Assembly: GCA_963735455.1 (NCBI GenBank)
Contig: CAVTKZ010000002.1
Location: 682,001-746,000 of the forward strand
DNA length: 64,000 nucleotides
Reading direction: 5' to 3'
Source: Palsa-1033 sp963735455
Lineage (GTDB): Bacteria; Chloroflexota; Limnocylindria; Limnocylindrales; CSP1-4
Shown here: one piece after another, positions 25,374 through 32,862 of the stretch
Numbering within the stretch: the stretch's first letter is position 1
Layout of the letters: each line of letters opens with the position of its first letter
The notes under the pieces: model-generated
What the model saw: the letters and a program-made list of their open reading frames with translations, nothing else
Databases searched by the model: none
Told to the model about the DNA's origin: nothing
Translations under genes and position numbers: made by a program

Positions 25374-25448
25374 TGGCTGGCGAGGAAGGATTCGAACCTT
25401 CGATCTCCTGATCCAGAGTCAGGCGCCTTACCGCTTGGCCACTCGCCA
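25374..25448 (-). tRNA. tRNA-Gln (anticodon CTG)
   Basis: A 75-nt complete cloverleaf on the minus strand: acceptor TGGCGAG/CTCGCCA, discriminator G and encoded CCA. The anticodon stem CCTGA/TCAGG holds loop CTCTGGA (anticodon CTG), and the T arm is GAAGG-TTCGAAT-CCTTC. Its 3' 45 nt are duplicated at 18073 and 20347, making it the likely integration target of the accessory region to its 3' side. Confidence 0.95.
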
Positions 25449-25525
25449 AAGAGCCGGTCGGGATGATACCCCAGACGGCCGTGCTGACCCGAACGCCTGG
25501 AGGTCCGTGACAAAACTCGATCAAC

Positions 25526-25656
25526 GTCGACCTTATGGCTCACTGCCCGTGAATTTGGGGGGCTTTGCGGAGCTGCCGCGTGCCGATCACGCACGATTGG
25601 CCCTCCACAGAGGCCTGGACGTCCCAAAACGGGCGAGATCCGACCATAAGGTCGAC
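25526..25656. repeat. 13-bp perfect inverted repeat flanking 105 bp
   Basis: GTCGACCTTATGG (25526-25538) and CCATAAGGTCGAC (25644-25656) are perfect inverted copies; TAAGGTCGA occurs once more just after the right arm. The element lies between tRNA-Gln and the LCP gene, ~100 bp before the latter's promoter. There is no target-site duplication. It could be a paired operator or the ends of a small mobile relic. Confidence 0.6.
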
Positions 25657-25756
25657 TAAGGTCGAGATCTGGCAAGAAGCCGATGCAGCCCGGGCGAGGG
25701 TCGGGATCGGCGAATCGGGCCTGGCCGACGTGACAACTCCTCGGCGCACCTTCTGC

Positions 25757-25769
25757 TAGCCTTCCGACC
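25757..25769 (+). promoter_or_regulatory. Leaderless -10 element of the LCP gene
   Basis: TAGCCT (25757-25762), then 7 nt, then GTG 25770. Confidence 0.55.
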
Positions 25770-27335
25770 GTGACGACCCCTCCGACGGGCAGCCGATCGT
25801 CGACCCCCTCGGCGTTGCGGTCGCGCTACCTGCCCGTGATCCTCGACCTGATCGTCCCCGGCCTGGGCCACCTGGTCGCCGGGCGACGCAAGCTGGCCGC
25901 GATCTTCGGGATCCCGTTCCTGGCCCTGGTCCTGGTCGGGCTGTTGATCGTCGCGACTACCTCGACCGGGCGACTGGCGGCCGAGGCGGTCAACGTCTTC
26001 TGGCTGTTGCTCGGGGTCCAGGGCATCGTCCTGGCCTGGCGCCTGCTGGCCGCCGGGGCGAGCTTCCTCGCCCCGGGCCTGCCCCGGCTGCGGGTCTTCG
26101 ACGCGCTGCCGGTCGCGGTTCTCGTGGTGCTGTTTGCCGGGCCTCAGATCGTCCTGGGCTACATCACCAACGAAGCCCGGCTGGCGTCCGACGATGTGTT
26201 CGTGGTCGGCGCCGGCTCGGGCAGCTGGACGCCGACCGGCTCGGTGGCGCCTGACCCGAGCGACTTCGGGACCGCCCCGCCTTCCGAGGAGCCGTCGAGC
26301 CTGCCGTCGGCCTCGCCGACCGCCGGTCCGCAGCGGATCTCGATCCTGCTGATGGGTGTGGACTCGGGGGCCGGCCGCGATACGGCCCTCACCGACACAA
26401 TGATCGTGGCCTCGCTCGACCCGGTCACCAAGACCGTCTCGATGATCTCGATCCCGCGCGACATGGTCAACGTGCCGCTGCCCGACGGACGGCAGTTCAA
26501 GCCCAAGATCAATTCGCTCGACTCGTTCGCCCGTCACAACCCGAAGCAGTTCCCGGGCTCGGACGGCACCGGCCACGACGTCCTGATGGCCGCCCTGGGC
26601 ACCCTCCTGGACATCAAGATCAACTACTACGCGGCGGTCAACCTGCAGGGCTTCGTCGACGTCGTCAACCGCCTGGGTGGCGTCGACGTCAACGTCGCCC
26701 ACGGCTTCTGCGATCCAACCTATGACCAGTACGGCTACACGAACGGCTTCTCGATCACCGCCGGCCATCACCACCTGAACGGCTACCAGGCGCTGGCCTA
26801 CGCCCGGGTCCGGAAGGCGTCGGGCGAGTCCGATTTCACCCGGGCGGGCCGCCAGCAGGAGCTCCTCAACGGCCTGCGCGACGCGATCGTCAAGGGCGGC
26901 TTCATCAAGGACCCGGTCGGCCTGTTGCGGGCGATTGGCCAGACCCTGAGCACGAACGTGCCCCGCTCGATCCTGCCCGACCTGGCCGACGACATGGCCA
27001 GCATCGGGCGCAACCAGACCTATCGGGCGGTCATCGACCATCCGCTGGTCAAACCCGGGTCGGACTATCGCGGCTCGATCCAGCTGCCCGACTACAAGGG
27101 GATCCTGGCCCTGGCCGCCCAGATGTTCCCGGCGCCGGGCACCCTGCCGGCCAAGCAGTACGCCGCGCCGCCGGCCTCGAGCGGCGGCGGCGGCGGCTCG
27201 GGCGTCGGGTCGTGTGCCCCGGCCCCGACGCCCAAGCCCACGCCCAAGCCAACCGCCAAGCCGACGGGAACGCCCAGCCCCGGCCCGACGGCCAGCCCGA
27301 CCGACGCGGAGCCGACGCCCTCACCATCGTCCTAG
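25770..27335 (+). CDS. LytR-CpsA-Psr (LCP) family cell-wall ligase
   Basis: A 521-residue membrane-anchored transferase that attaches glycopolymers to peptidoglycan. Several membrane segments lie at residues 20-135. The LCP domain (~185-430) shows ILLMGVDSGAGRDTALTDTM, the conserved ISIPRDMVN, INSLDSFA, GGVDVNV, and ALAYARVRKASGESDFTRAG with the catalytic-site arginines. The C-terminus is a ~60-residue Gly then Pro/Thr/Lys tail, probably wall-spanning. GTG 25770 sits directly after a -10 box. It is convergent with metX (21 bp gap). Confidence 0.94.
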   Translation: MTTPPTGSRSSTPSALRSRYLPVILDLIVPGLGHLVAGRRKLAAIFGIPFLALVLVGLLIVATTSTGRLAAEAVNVFWLLLGVQGIVLAWRLLAAGASFLAPGLPRLRVFDALPVAVLVVLFAGPQIVLGYITNEARLASDDVFVVGAGSGSWTPTGSVAPDPSDFGTAPPSEEPSSLPSASPTAGPQRISILLMGVDSGAGRDTALTDTMIVASLDPVTKTVSMISIPRDMVNVPLPDGRQFKPKINSLDSFARHNPKQFPGSDGTGHDVLMAALGTLLDIKINYYAAVNLQGFVDVVNRLGGVDVNVAHGFCDPTYDQYGYTNGFSITAGHHHLNGYQALAYARVRKASGESDFTRAGRQQELLNGLRDAIVKGGFIKDPVGLLRAIGQTLSTNVPRSILPDLADDMASIGRNQTYRAVIDHPLVKPGSDYRGSIQLPDYKGILALAAQMFPAPGTLPAKQYAAPPASSGGGGGSGVGSCAPAPTPKPTPKPTAKPTGTPSPGPTASPTDAEPTPSPSS

Positions 27336-27356
27336 GCCAATCCCGGACGGCACGGC

Positions 27357-28463
27357 TCAGGCGAGGGCAGCCTCGCCGTCGAGCGCCTCGGCCATGACGG
27401 CCCCCAGCTGCTCCCACTCGACCAGGAACGCGTCGTGGCCCTTGGTCGAGGCGAGCTCGCGGTAGGCGGCCGTGACGCCCGCCTCGCGAGCGTCGGCGAC
27501 CAGCGCCTGGACCTGGGCCGGCCCGTACAGGATGTCGCCGCTGATGCCCAGGCCGATCAGCCGGCTGTCGCCGCTCGCCAGGCGGCCGAGCGCCGCGACG
27601 ATGCCCCGCCGATCGCGGCCGATGTCGTGGAGGTCCATCGCCCGGACCAGGATCCGGTACGTGTCGGGATCGAATCGTTCGACCAGCTTGCGGCCCTGGT
27701 AGTCGAGGTAGCTCGCGATCGCCAGCCGGCCATCGGCCTCCTGGCGGCGCCCGAAGCGGCCGTCGAAGTCGGGCTCGCTCCGGTAGGTGGTCATGGCCAG
27801 CTGGCGGGCCAGGGCCAGGCCGCGCTCGCCGAGCGACTCGATCATCTCGAGCTGGATCGCGTTCCAGGCCATGGCCAGGGCGCCGGTCGCGGCCGGAGCG
27901 GCGATCGGAACCACGGTCCGGACGGCGGCCGGCCGCTCGAGGCCGACCTCGAGCGAGACCATCCCGCCCAGCGAGCCGCCGGTTACCACGGCCAGCTCAG
28001 GGATCCCCAGGGCGTCGAGCAGGCGCCACTGCGCCCGGGCCTGGTCGCGCGTCGAGACCTCGGGGAACGCGGCGCCGAACAGCTGTCCGGTTCGGGCGTC
28101 GATCGAGGTCGGGCCGGTCGTGCCGTAGCAGCCGCCGAGCAGGTTGGCGCAGAGCACGCCGACTCGCTCCGTGTCGAGGGCCAGGCCCGGACCGATGAGC
28201 GGCGCCCACCAGTCGCCGGCCGCGTCGGCCGAGCCGGTCAAGGCGTGGATCGCCAGGACCTGGGGCGCCACGGCCGGTCCCGGCCCGTCGTGCCGATAGG
28301 CAATCGTCAGGTCGTCGAGGATGACCCCGGACTCGAGCTCGAATGGGCCAACCGCGAGCGACTCGAGGCGGCCCGTTCCGAGGGCCGGTGGGGACGTGGC
28401 CGTCCCCACCGCGGAAGAGCCCTCGGAATGGGAATCCGGGCCAGACGCTGGCCCGCTGCTCAC
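27357..28463 (-). CDS. metX: Homoserine O-acetyltransferase
   Basis: A 368-residue alpha/beta hydrolase-fold acyltransferase of methionine biosynthesis (homoserine + acetyl-CoA). It shows the family's ALTGSADAAGDWW, LLGGCYGTTGPTSID, nucleophile elbow GGSLGGM (Ser164), and SYLDYQGRKLVERFDPDTY. Acetyl- versus succinyl-specificity is not provable by eye; pairing with metY favours acetyl. GTG 28463 overlaps the metY stop (GTGA), so it is the second gene of a metYX operon controlled by the leader at 29849-29989. Confidence 0.95.
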   Translation of the reverse strand: MSSGPASGPDSHSEGSSAVGTATSPPALGTGRLESLAVGPFELESGVILDDLTIAYRHDGPGPAVAPQVLAIHALTGSADAAGDWWAPLIGPGLALDTERVGVLCANLLGGCYGTTGPTSIDARTGQLFGAAFPEVSTRDQARAQWRLLDALGIPELAVVTGGSLGGMVSLEVGLERPAAVRTVVPIAAPAATGALAMAWNAIQLEMIESLGERGLALARQLAMTTYRSEPDFDGRFGRRQEADGRLAIASYLDYQGRKLVERFDPDTYRILVRAMDLHDIGRDRRGIVAALGRLASGDSRLIGLGISGDILYGPAQVQALVADAREAGVTAAYRELASTKGHDAFLVEWEQLGAVMAEALDGEAALA

Positions 28464-29803
28464 GCGCCGGCGCCCGCGAGCTCGCCGGCCCCGGTCGTGA
28501 TGGCACTACCGGTTGCGGCGGCGAGGGCCTGGTCGAGGTCGGCGATCAGGTCGTCGACATTCTCCAGGCCGACCGACAGGCGCACGAGGTCGTCGGTCAC
28601 GCCGGTCTGGAACTGGTCCTCGGCGCTCAGCTGGGAGTGCGTCGTCGAGGCGGGATGGATGATCAGCGACTTGGCATCGCCGACGTTGGCCAGCAGGCTG
28701 AAGATGTTGACCGCGTCGATCAGCTTCTGGCCGGCTTCCACGCCACCCTTCACGCCGAAGGTCACGATCCCGCCGAAGCCACCCTTGAGGTACTTGACGG
28801 CGTTGTTGTGGGCCGCGTGGGTCGCCAGCCCGGGGTAGCTCACCCAGGTCACCGACGGATGGCGCTCGAGCCAGCGGGCGACTGCCAGGGCGTTCTCGCT
28901 GTGGCGCTGGATCCGGACGGGCAGCGTCTCGAGGCCCTGGATGAACAGCCAGGCGTTGAACGGGCTGAGCGCCGGACCGATGTCCCGGAGGCCCTGGACC
29001 CGGAGCTTGAGGATGAACGCCAGGGGCCCGAAGGCGCCGGTGTAGCTGATCCCGTGGTAGCTCGGATCCGGGTCGACGAAGTCTTCCTTGAAGCGCGGCG
29101 AGGCCGCCCAGTCAAAGGTCCCGCCGTCGACCACCACGCCACCGATCGCGGTGCCATGGCCGCCGATCCACTTCGTCGCCGAGTGGATGACGATGTCGGC
29201 GCCGTGGGCGATCGGCTGGGTCAGCAACGGCGCAAAGGTGTTGTCGACGAGGAGCGGCACGCCGTGGGCGTGGGCGATGTCGGCGATCGCGGCGATGTCG
29301 TGGACGTCGAGGCGGGGGTTGCCGATCGTCTCGAGATAGACCGCCTTGGTGTGCTCGTCGATCGCCGGCCCGAAGGTCTCCGGGCGGGTCCCGTCCACGA
29401 AGCGTGTCGTGATGCCGAGCTTGGGCAGGGTGTACTGGAACAGGTTCCAGGTCCCGCCGTAGAGGCTCGAGCTGGACACGATGTTGTCGCCGCTGCGGGC
29501 CAGGTTGAGGATCGCCAGCGTCTCCGCGGCCTGGCCGGACGCCAGGCCGAGGGCCCCGACGCCGCCTTCGAGGGCGGCAATCCGCTGCTCGAAGACGTCC
29601 GTCGTCGGATTCATGATCCGGGTGTAGATGTTGCCGAACTCCTGCAGCCCGAACAGCCGGGCGGCATGGGCGGCGTCGTTGAAGACGTAGCTCGTGGTGG
29701 CGTAGATCGGCACGGCCCGGGCGTTGGTCGTCGGGTCGGGCTTCTGGCCGGCGTGGAGGGCCAGGGTCTCGGGCCTGAGCTTGGGCTGATCGGTGTCTGC
29801 CAT
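28460..29803 (-). CDS. metY: O-acetylhomoserine aminocarboxypropyltransferase (sulfhydrylase)
   Basis: A 447-residue PLP enzyme making homocysteine from O-acetylhomoserine and sulfide. It has TLALHAGQKPDPTTNARAVP at the N-terminus, YTRIMNPTTDVFEQRIAALE, and the PLP lysine in IHSATKWIGGHG (Lys211), ending with LSVGLENVDDLIADLDQALA. The length fits MetY (~430) rather than the shorter cystathionine enzymes. ATG 29803 has AAGGAG 6-7 nt upstream. It is first in the metYX operon; a terminator and a Met-rich mini-ORF lie in its leader. Confidence 0.96.
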   Translation of the reverse strand: MADTDQPKLRPETLALHAGQKPDPTTNARAVPIYATTSYVFNDAAHAARLFGLQEFGNIYTRIMNPTTDVFEQRIAALEGGVGALGLASGQAAETLAILNLARSGDNIVSSSSLYGGTWNLFQYTLPKLGITTRFVDGTRPETFGPAIDEHTKAVYLETIGNPRLDVHDIAAIADIAHAHGVPLLVDNTFAPLLTQPIAHGADIVIHSATKWIGGHGTAIGGVVVDGGTFDWAASPRFKEDFVDPDPSYHGISYTGAFGPLAFILKLRVQGLRDIGPALSPFNAWLFIQGLETLPVRIQRHSENALAVARWLERHPSVTWVSYPGLATHAAHNNAVKYLKGGFGGIVTFGVKGGVEAGQKLIDAVNIFSLLANVGDAKSLIIHPASTTHSQLSAEDQFQTGVTDDLVRLSVGLENVDDLIADLDQALAAATGSAITTGAGELAGAGA

Positions 29804-29848
29804 CGGGATCTCCTTCGGTTGCTGCTGGCGGTGGTGGCGCCTGCCGGG

Positions 29849-29886
29849 AAAACAAAAGACCGCAGATCCAGCGCCTGGATCTACGG
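29849..29886 (-). terminator. Intrinsic terminator inside the metYX leader (attenuator)
   Basis: On the minus strand a 12-bp stem, CCGTAGATCCAG/CTGGATCTGCGG with one G-T pair and a 3-nt loop, is followed by TCTTTTGTTTT (29859-29849). It lies 46 bp before metY, where a terminator makes sense only if it is conditional. An upstream GACCGCAG (29908-29901) can pair with CTGCGGTC (29865-29858) and would open it. GACCGCAG also overlaps a competing GGGACCG/CGGTCCC hairpin (29910-29892). Confidence 0.8.
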
Positions 29887-29938
29887 CCCCGGGGACCGGC
29901 CTGCGGTCCCGCTCCTGCTGATCAGGAAGTGCGTGACC

Positions 29939-29989
29939 TCAGACCCCATCCTCCACACGGCGGGGCCGCTCGGGCATACACATGTCCAT
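29939..29989 (-). CDS. Putative 16-aa Met/Cys-rich leader peptide of the metYX operon
   Basis: A minus-strand mini-ORF of 16 codons plus TGA. The first five residues are M-D-M-C-M, so Met and Cys take four of the first five codons; the rest is PERPRRVEDGV. It ends ~50 nt before the attenuator stem. Part of its coding sequence, CGGCCCCG (29968-29961), is complementary to CGGGGCCG (29891-29884), which overlaps the 5' edge of the terminator. This is the classic layout for ribosome-stalling attenuation keyed to Met (and Cys) charging. There is no Shine-Dalgarno; the predicted transcript start leaves ~22 nt before the ATG. Translation is inferred. Confidence 0.6.
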   Translation of the reverse strand: MDMCMPERPRRVEDGV

Positions 29990-30017
29990 GGATCGGCGGG
30001 TGCAGTTCACGTCGGAA

Positions 30018-30046
30018 ATGGTGGGCGAGGCGGCCGGGCGCGTCAA
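30018..30046 (-). promoter_or_regulatory. Candidate promoter of the metYX leader
   Basis: On the minus strand TTGACG (30046-30041), a 17-nt spacer, then CACCAT (30023-30018). The start would fall near 30011, giving a ~208-nt leader to metY. Confidence 0.45.
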
Positions 30047-30090
30047 TCCCACAGCCCGGGGTAGAGGGTTCGAGCCCGTCGGCGGGGCCG

Positions 30091-30102
30091 TAGAATCGAG
30101 GG
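30091..30102 (+). promoter_or_regulatory. Leaderless -10 element of the MDR reductase gene
   Basis: TAGAAT (30091-30096), 6 nt CGAGGG, then GTG 30103; identical to the element at 8253-8264. Confidence 0.6.
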
Positions 30103-31108
30103 GTGACCCAGCCCCCAGCGGAGTTCCGGGCGTTCGTCGCCGAGCAGCTCGGCGAGCGCGTCGAACGAGGCGTCCGGCGCCTCGCCCCGAGCGACCTGCC
30201 GGCCGGCGAGGTGACCGTCCGGGTGGACTGGTCGAGCGTCAACTACAAGGACGCCCTGGCCGCGATCGCCAACGGCCGGGTGGCCCGGATGAACCCGCTC
30301 GTGCCGGGCATCGACCAGGCTGGCGAGGTGCTGTCCAGCGATGACCCGGAGATCCCGGTGGGCAGCCTGATCCTGGCCCATGGCTACGAGCTCGGCGTCG
30401 CCCGCCAGGGCGGCTATGCCGAGTACAACCGCTTGCCCTCGGGCTGGGTGGTGCCGCTCCCGACGGGCCTTTCGACGCGCGACGCAATGACGATCGGGAC
30501 CGCCGGCTTCACGGCCGGCCTGTCGATCGCCCGCCTCGAGGCCCGCGGGCTGGAGCCCGCGCACGGCCCGGTCCTGGTCACCGGCGCCTCGGGCGGGGTC
30601 GGCCGGATGGCCGTCGGGATCCTCCTCGACCGGGGCTACGAGACGTGGGCCTCGACCGGCAAGGCGGAGGTCCACGACGATCTGCGGGCCCTCGGCGTGA
30701 GCGGGATCCTGCCCCGCTCCGAGGTGGTCGCCGAGAGCGCCCGGCCGCTCGAGTCGGAGCGCTGGGCGGCGGCCGTGGACTGCGTCGGGGGAGCGACCCT
30801 GCCCTATCTCCTGCGGACCCTGCGCTACGGCGGGGCGGTGGCGGCCTCGGGCAACACCGGTGGCGCCCCGTTCAGCACGACCGTCTTCCCGTTCATCCTG
30901 CGCGGGGTGGCCCTGATCGGGGTCGATTTCGGCCGGCCTGCCCATCGCCGAGCGGCGGGCGCTGTGGGAGCGGCTGGCCACCGACCTGCGGCCACGCGGC
31001 CTGGGCGAGCGGGTCACCGAGGTGGGCCTCGATGAGCTGCCCCAGGCACTCGATGCGATCCTCGCCGGCCGGGCGCATGGCCGCTGGGTCGTGCGGGTTG
31101 CCGCTTGA
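30103..31108 (+). CDS. acuI: MDR acryloyl-CoA/quinone reductase (AcuI/YhdH type), frameshifted
   Basis: An NADPH-dependent zinc-free medium-chain reductase. It shows WSSVNYKDALAAIANGRVA, VPGIDQAGEVLSS, the cofactor loop VTGASGGVGRMAVGILLDRG and WAAAVDCVGGATLPYLLRTL, all AcuI/YhdH hallmarks. The frame breaks near 30930: one extra base, after which PIAERRALWERLATDLRPRG and the conserved C-terminus (HGRWVVRV) continue to TGA 31106-31108. The full reading gives ~335 residues, the family norm. The last bases overlap the next gene's TTG start (TTGA). It is either a sequencing indel or a recent mutation. Confidence 0.88.
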
Positions 31109-31923
31109 GCACGCCCCAGGTCGTCAAGGCCCGCGACGGCGAATCGCTGGCCGTCCGCCATTGGCCGGCGAGCGGCGAGCCACGGGCGAGCGTCCTGATC
31201 GTCCCGGGACTGGGCGAGCACGGCGGCCGCTACGAGCGGGCGGGCGGGATCCTCGCCGCGGGCGGCCTCGACGCCTGGGCCCTCGACCTGCGCGGCTTCG
31301 GCCTGTCGGGCGGTCGGCGCGCCTATGTCGAGCGGCTCGACGTCTGGCTCGATGACATTGCCGACCGGCTGGCCACCCTGCGCGGGCTCGACCATCCGCT
31401 CGTCCTCCTCGGCCATTCGATGGGTGGCCTGGTGTGCGCCTGCTATGCCGAGAGCGACCGGCCCCAGCCCGACCTGCTGGTCCTCAGCGCGCCGGCCATC
31501 GCCGGCAACGTCCCGGGCTGGAAGAAGGCCCTCGCGAGGGTCCTGGGCGTGCTGGCGCCGACCCTGGCGGTCAAGAACGACCTCGATGGCTCGATCCTGT
31601 CGAGGGATCCGGACGTCGGGCTCGACTACGTCGCCGACCCGCTCAACTACCACTCCACGACCACCCGGCTGGGAGCGGTCCTGCTCAACGCCCAGCGGCC
31701 GGCGATCGGCGGAATCGGGCGGATCCGGGTACCGACCCTGGTGATCCACGGCGGTACCGACCATCTCGTTCCGACGGCCTCCTCGGAGGCCTTCGCCGGC
31801 CGGCCGGGCATCGAGCGGCGGGTCTTCCCCGGCCTCGCCCATGAGACGTTCAACGAGCCCGAGGGCCCGCAGGTCGTGGCCGAGGTCGCGGCCTGGATCG
31901 TGGCCCACCTGCCGGCGGGCTGA
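31105..31923 (+). CDS. Alpha/beta hydrolase, monoacylglycerol lipase/lysophospholipase type
   Basis: A 272-residue serine hydrolase: oxyanion region VPGLGEHGGRYERAGGILAA, LDLRGFGLSGGRRAYVE, nucleophile elbow LLGHSMGGLVCA, HGGTDHLVPT acid region and catalytic His in GLAHETFNEPE. These match the MGL/PldB family that cleaves monoacylglycerols or lysophospholipids. TTG 31105 overlaps the preceding stop by 4 bp, so the start is fixed by coupling. It is convergent with the MBL gene (5-bp gap). Confidence 0.92.
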   Translation: MSTPQVVKARDGESLAVRHWPASGEPRASVLIVPGLGEHGGRYERAGGILAAGGLDAWALDLRGFGLSGGRRAYVERLDVWLDDIADRLATLRGLDHPLVLLGHSMGGLVCACYAESDRPQPDLLVLSAPAIAGNVPGWKKALARVLGVLAPTLAVKNDLDGSILSRDPDVGLDYVADPLNYHSTTTRLGAVLLNAQRPAIGGIGRIRVPTLVIHGGTDHLVPTASSEAFAGRPGIERRVFPGLAHETFNEPEGPQVVAEVAAWIVAHLPAG

Positions 31924-31928
31924 GCGGG

Positions 31929-32801
31929 TCAGTCGAGCTCGCCCCGCAGCTGGGCCATCGCCCGCTCGATCGTCTCGGCCGCCACGACGGCCGGCCAGGG
32001 TGCCGCCGCGACCGCGTCGACCAGGCTGACCTCGCCCGCGACGACCCGCCGGCCGAGATCGGCGATCGCCCGCAGCTCGGCCAGCGAGCGCTCGACGAAG
32101 GCCCGGTCGCCGACCGCCCCATGGCCGGGCACCACCGCCACGCCGACCGGCCCGGCGGTGAGGGCCAGGATCGCCTCGGCGGTCAGCGGCCAGTCGAGGG
32201 GATAGCCGTCGCCCGTCCAGGGCGGGGCGCCGTTCTCGAGCAGGTCGCCGGCGAAGACGACGTGGGCATCGGGCACCCGGATCACGAGGTCGTTGTCGGT
32301 GTGGCCGCGACCCAGCCAGCGCAGCTCCAGGCGCCGGCCGCCGATCTCGATGTCGGCGCCGTCGTCGCCGACGGTCCGCTCGGGCGGATCCGGGACGACG
32401 TCGTCCAGCTCGCCGGCGATCCGGGGGTACTCCTCGGCCACCTCGGCCCGGTTGATCGCGTCGGCCGCGGGGTCGTCGACCATGTGCTGGATCCGCTCGG
32501 CGCAGCGGACGTGACCCCAGATCGGCGCCGGGCGGAACTCGTGGTTGCCGTAGGTGTGGTCGAAGTGATGGTGGGTATCGATCACCGCTGCGACCGCCTG
32601 ATGGGTCAGCTCGTGCAGGTCGGCCAGGACCTCACGGGCGTGGCCGACGGTGCTCCGGGTGTCGATCACGACCGGTCCCTCGGCGGTCAGGATCGCCCCG
32701 ATCTCCTGGTCCAGGAAGCGGTAGCGCCGGGCGAAGACCCGCTCGCCCACCTCCAGCCAGCCAGTCCCCAGACCCGGCCGGCCAGCCTCCGTGTCGACCA
32801 T
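31929..32801 (-). CDS. MBL-fold metallo-hydrolase
   Basis: A 290-residue metallo-beta-lactamase-fold hydrolase. It has metal motif DTHHHFDHTYGNHEF (HxHxDH form with an extra His), later LGRGHTDNDLVIRVPD, VFAGDLLENGAPPW and VVPGHG. The layout resembles stand-alone quinoprotein-relay-like or lactonase-type MBL enzymes; the substrate is unknown. ATG 32801 follows GGAGGAGG by 5 nt. It diverges from the glycosyltransferase gene; the shared 61-bp gap contains TATGAT as a plus-strand -10 candidate. Confidence 0.9.
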   Translation of the reverse strand: MVDTEAGRPGLGTGWLEVGERVFARRYRFLDQEIGAILTAEGPVVIDTRSTVGHAREVLADLHELTHQAVAAVIDTHHHFDHTYGNHEFRPAPIWGHVRCAERIQHMVDDPAADAINRAEVAEEYPRIAGELDDVVPDPPERTVGDDGADIEIGGRRLELRWLGRGHTDNDLVIRVPDAHVVFAGDLLENGAPPWTGDGYPLDWPLTAEAILALTAGPVGVAVVPGHGAVGDRAFVERSLAELRAIADLGRRVVAGEVSLVDAVAAAPWPAVVAAETIERAMAQLRGELD

Positions 32802-32862
32802 GGCTTCCTCCTCCAGCTCGCTCGATATGATGGCCTCCCTGGAGCTCGCAGGAGGGCCGAGC

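Noticed and set aside
29804..30046. SAM riboswitch or T-box in the metYX leader
   Set aside because: I could not find the SAM-I/II/IV cores. AGCGGGACCGCAGG only loosely resembles the T-box motif, and no Stem I features precede it. A covariance search is needed to be sure.
30030..30098. tRNA-like sequence with GGGTTCGAGCCC before acuI
   Set aside because: Only a T-loop-like palindrome is present; no acceptor stem, D arm or anticodon arm can be formed.
30043..31908. 621-aa minus-strand ORF opposite acuI and the lipase gene
   Set aside because: Shadow frame of two recognisable genes, full of GC-driven Arg/Gly/Pro with no motif.
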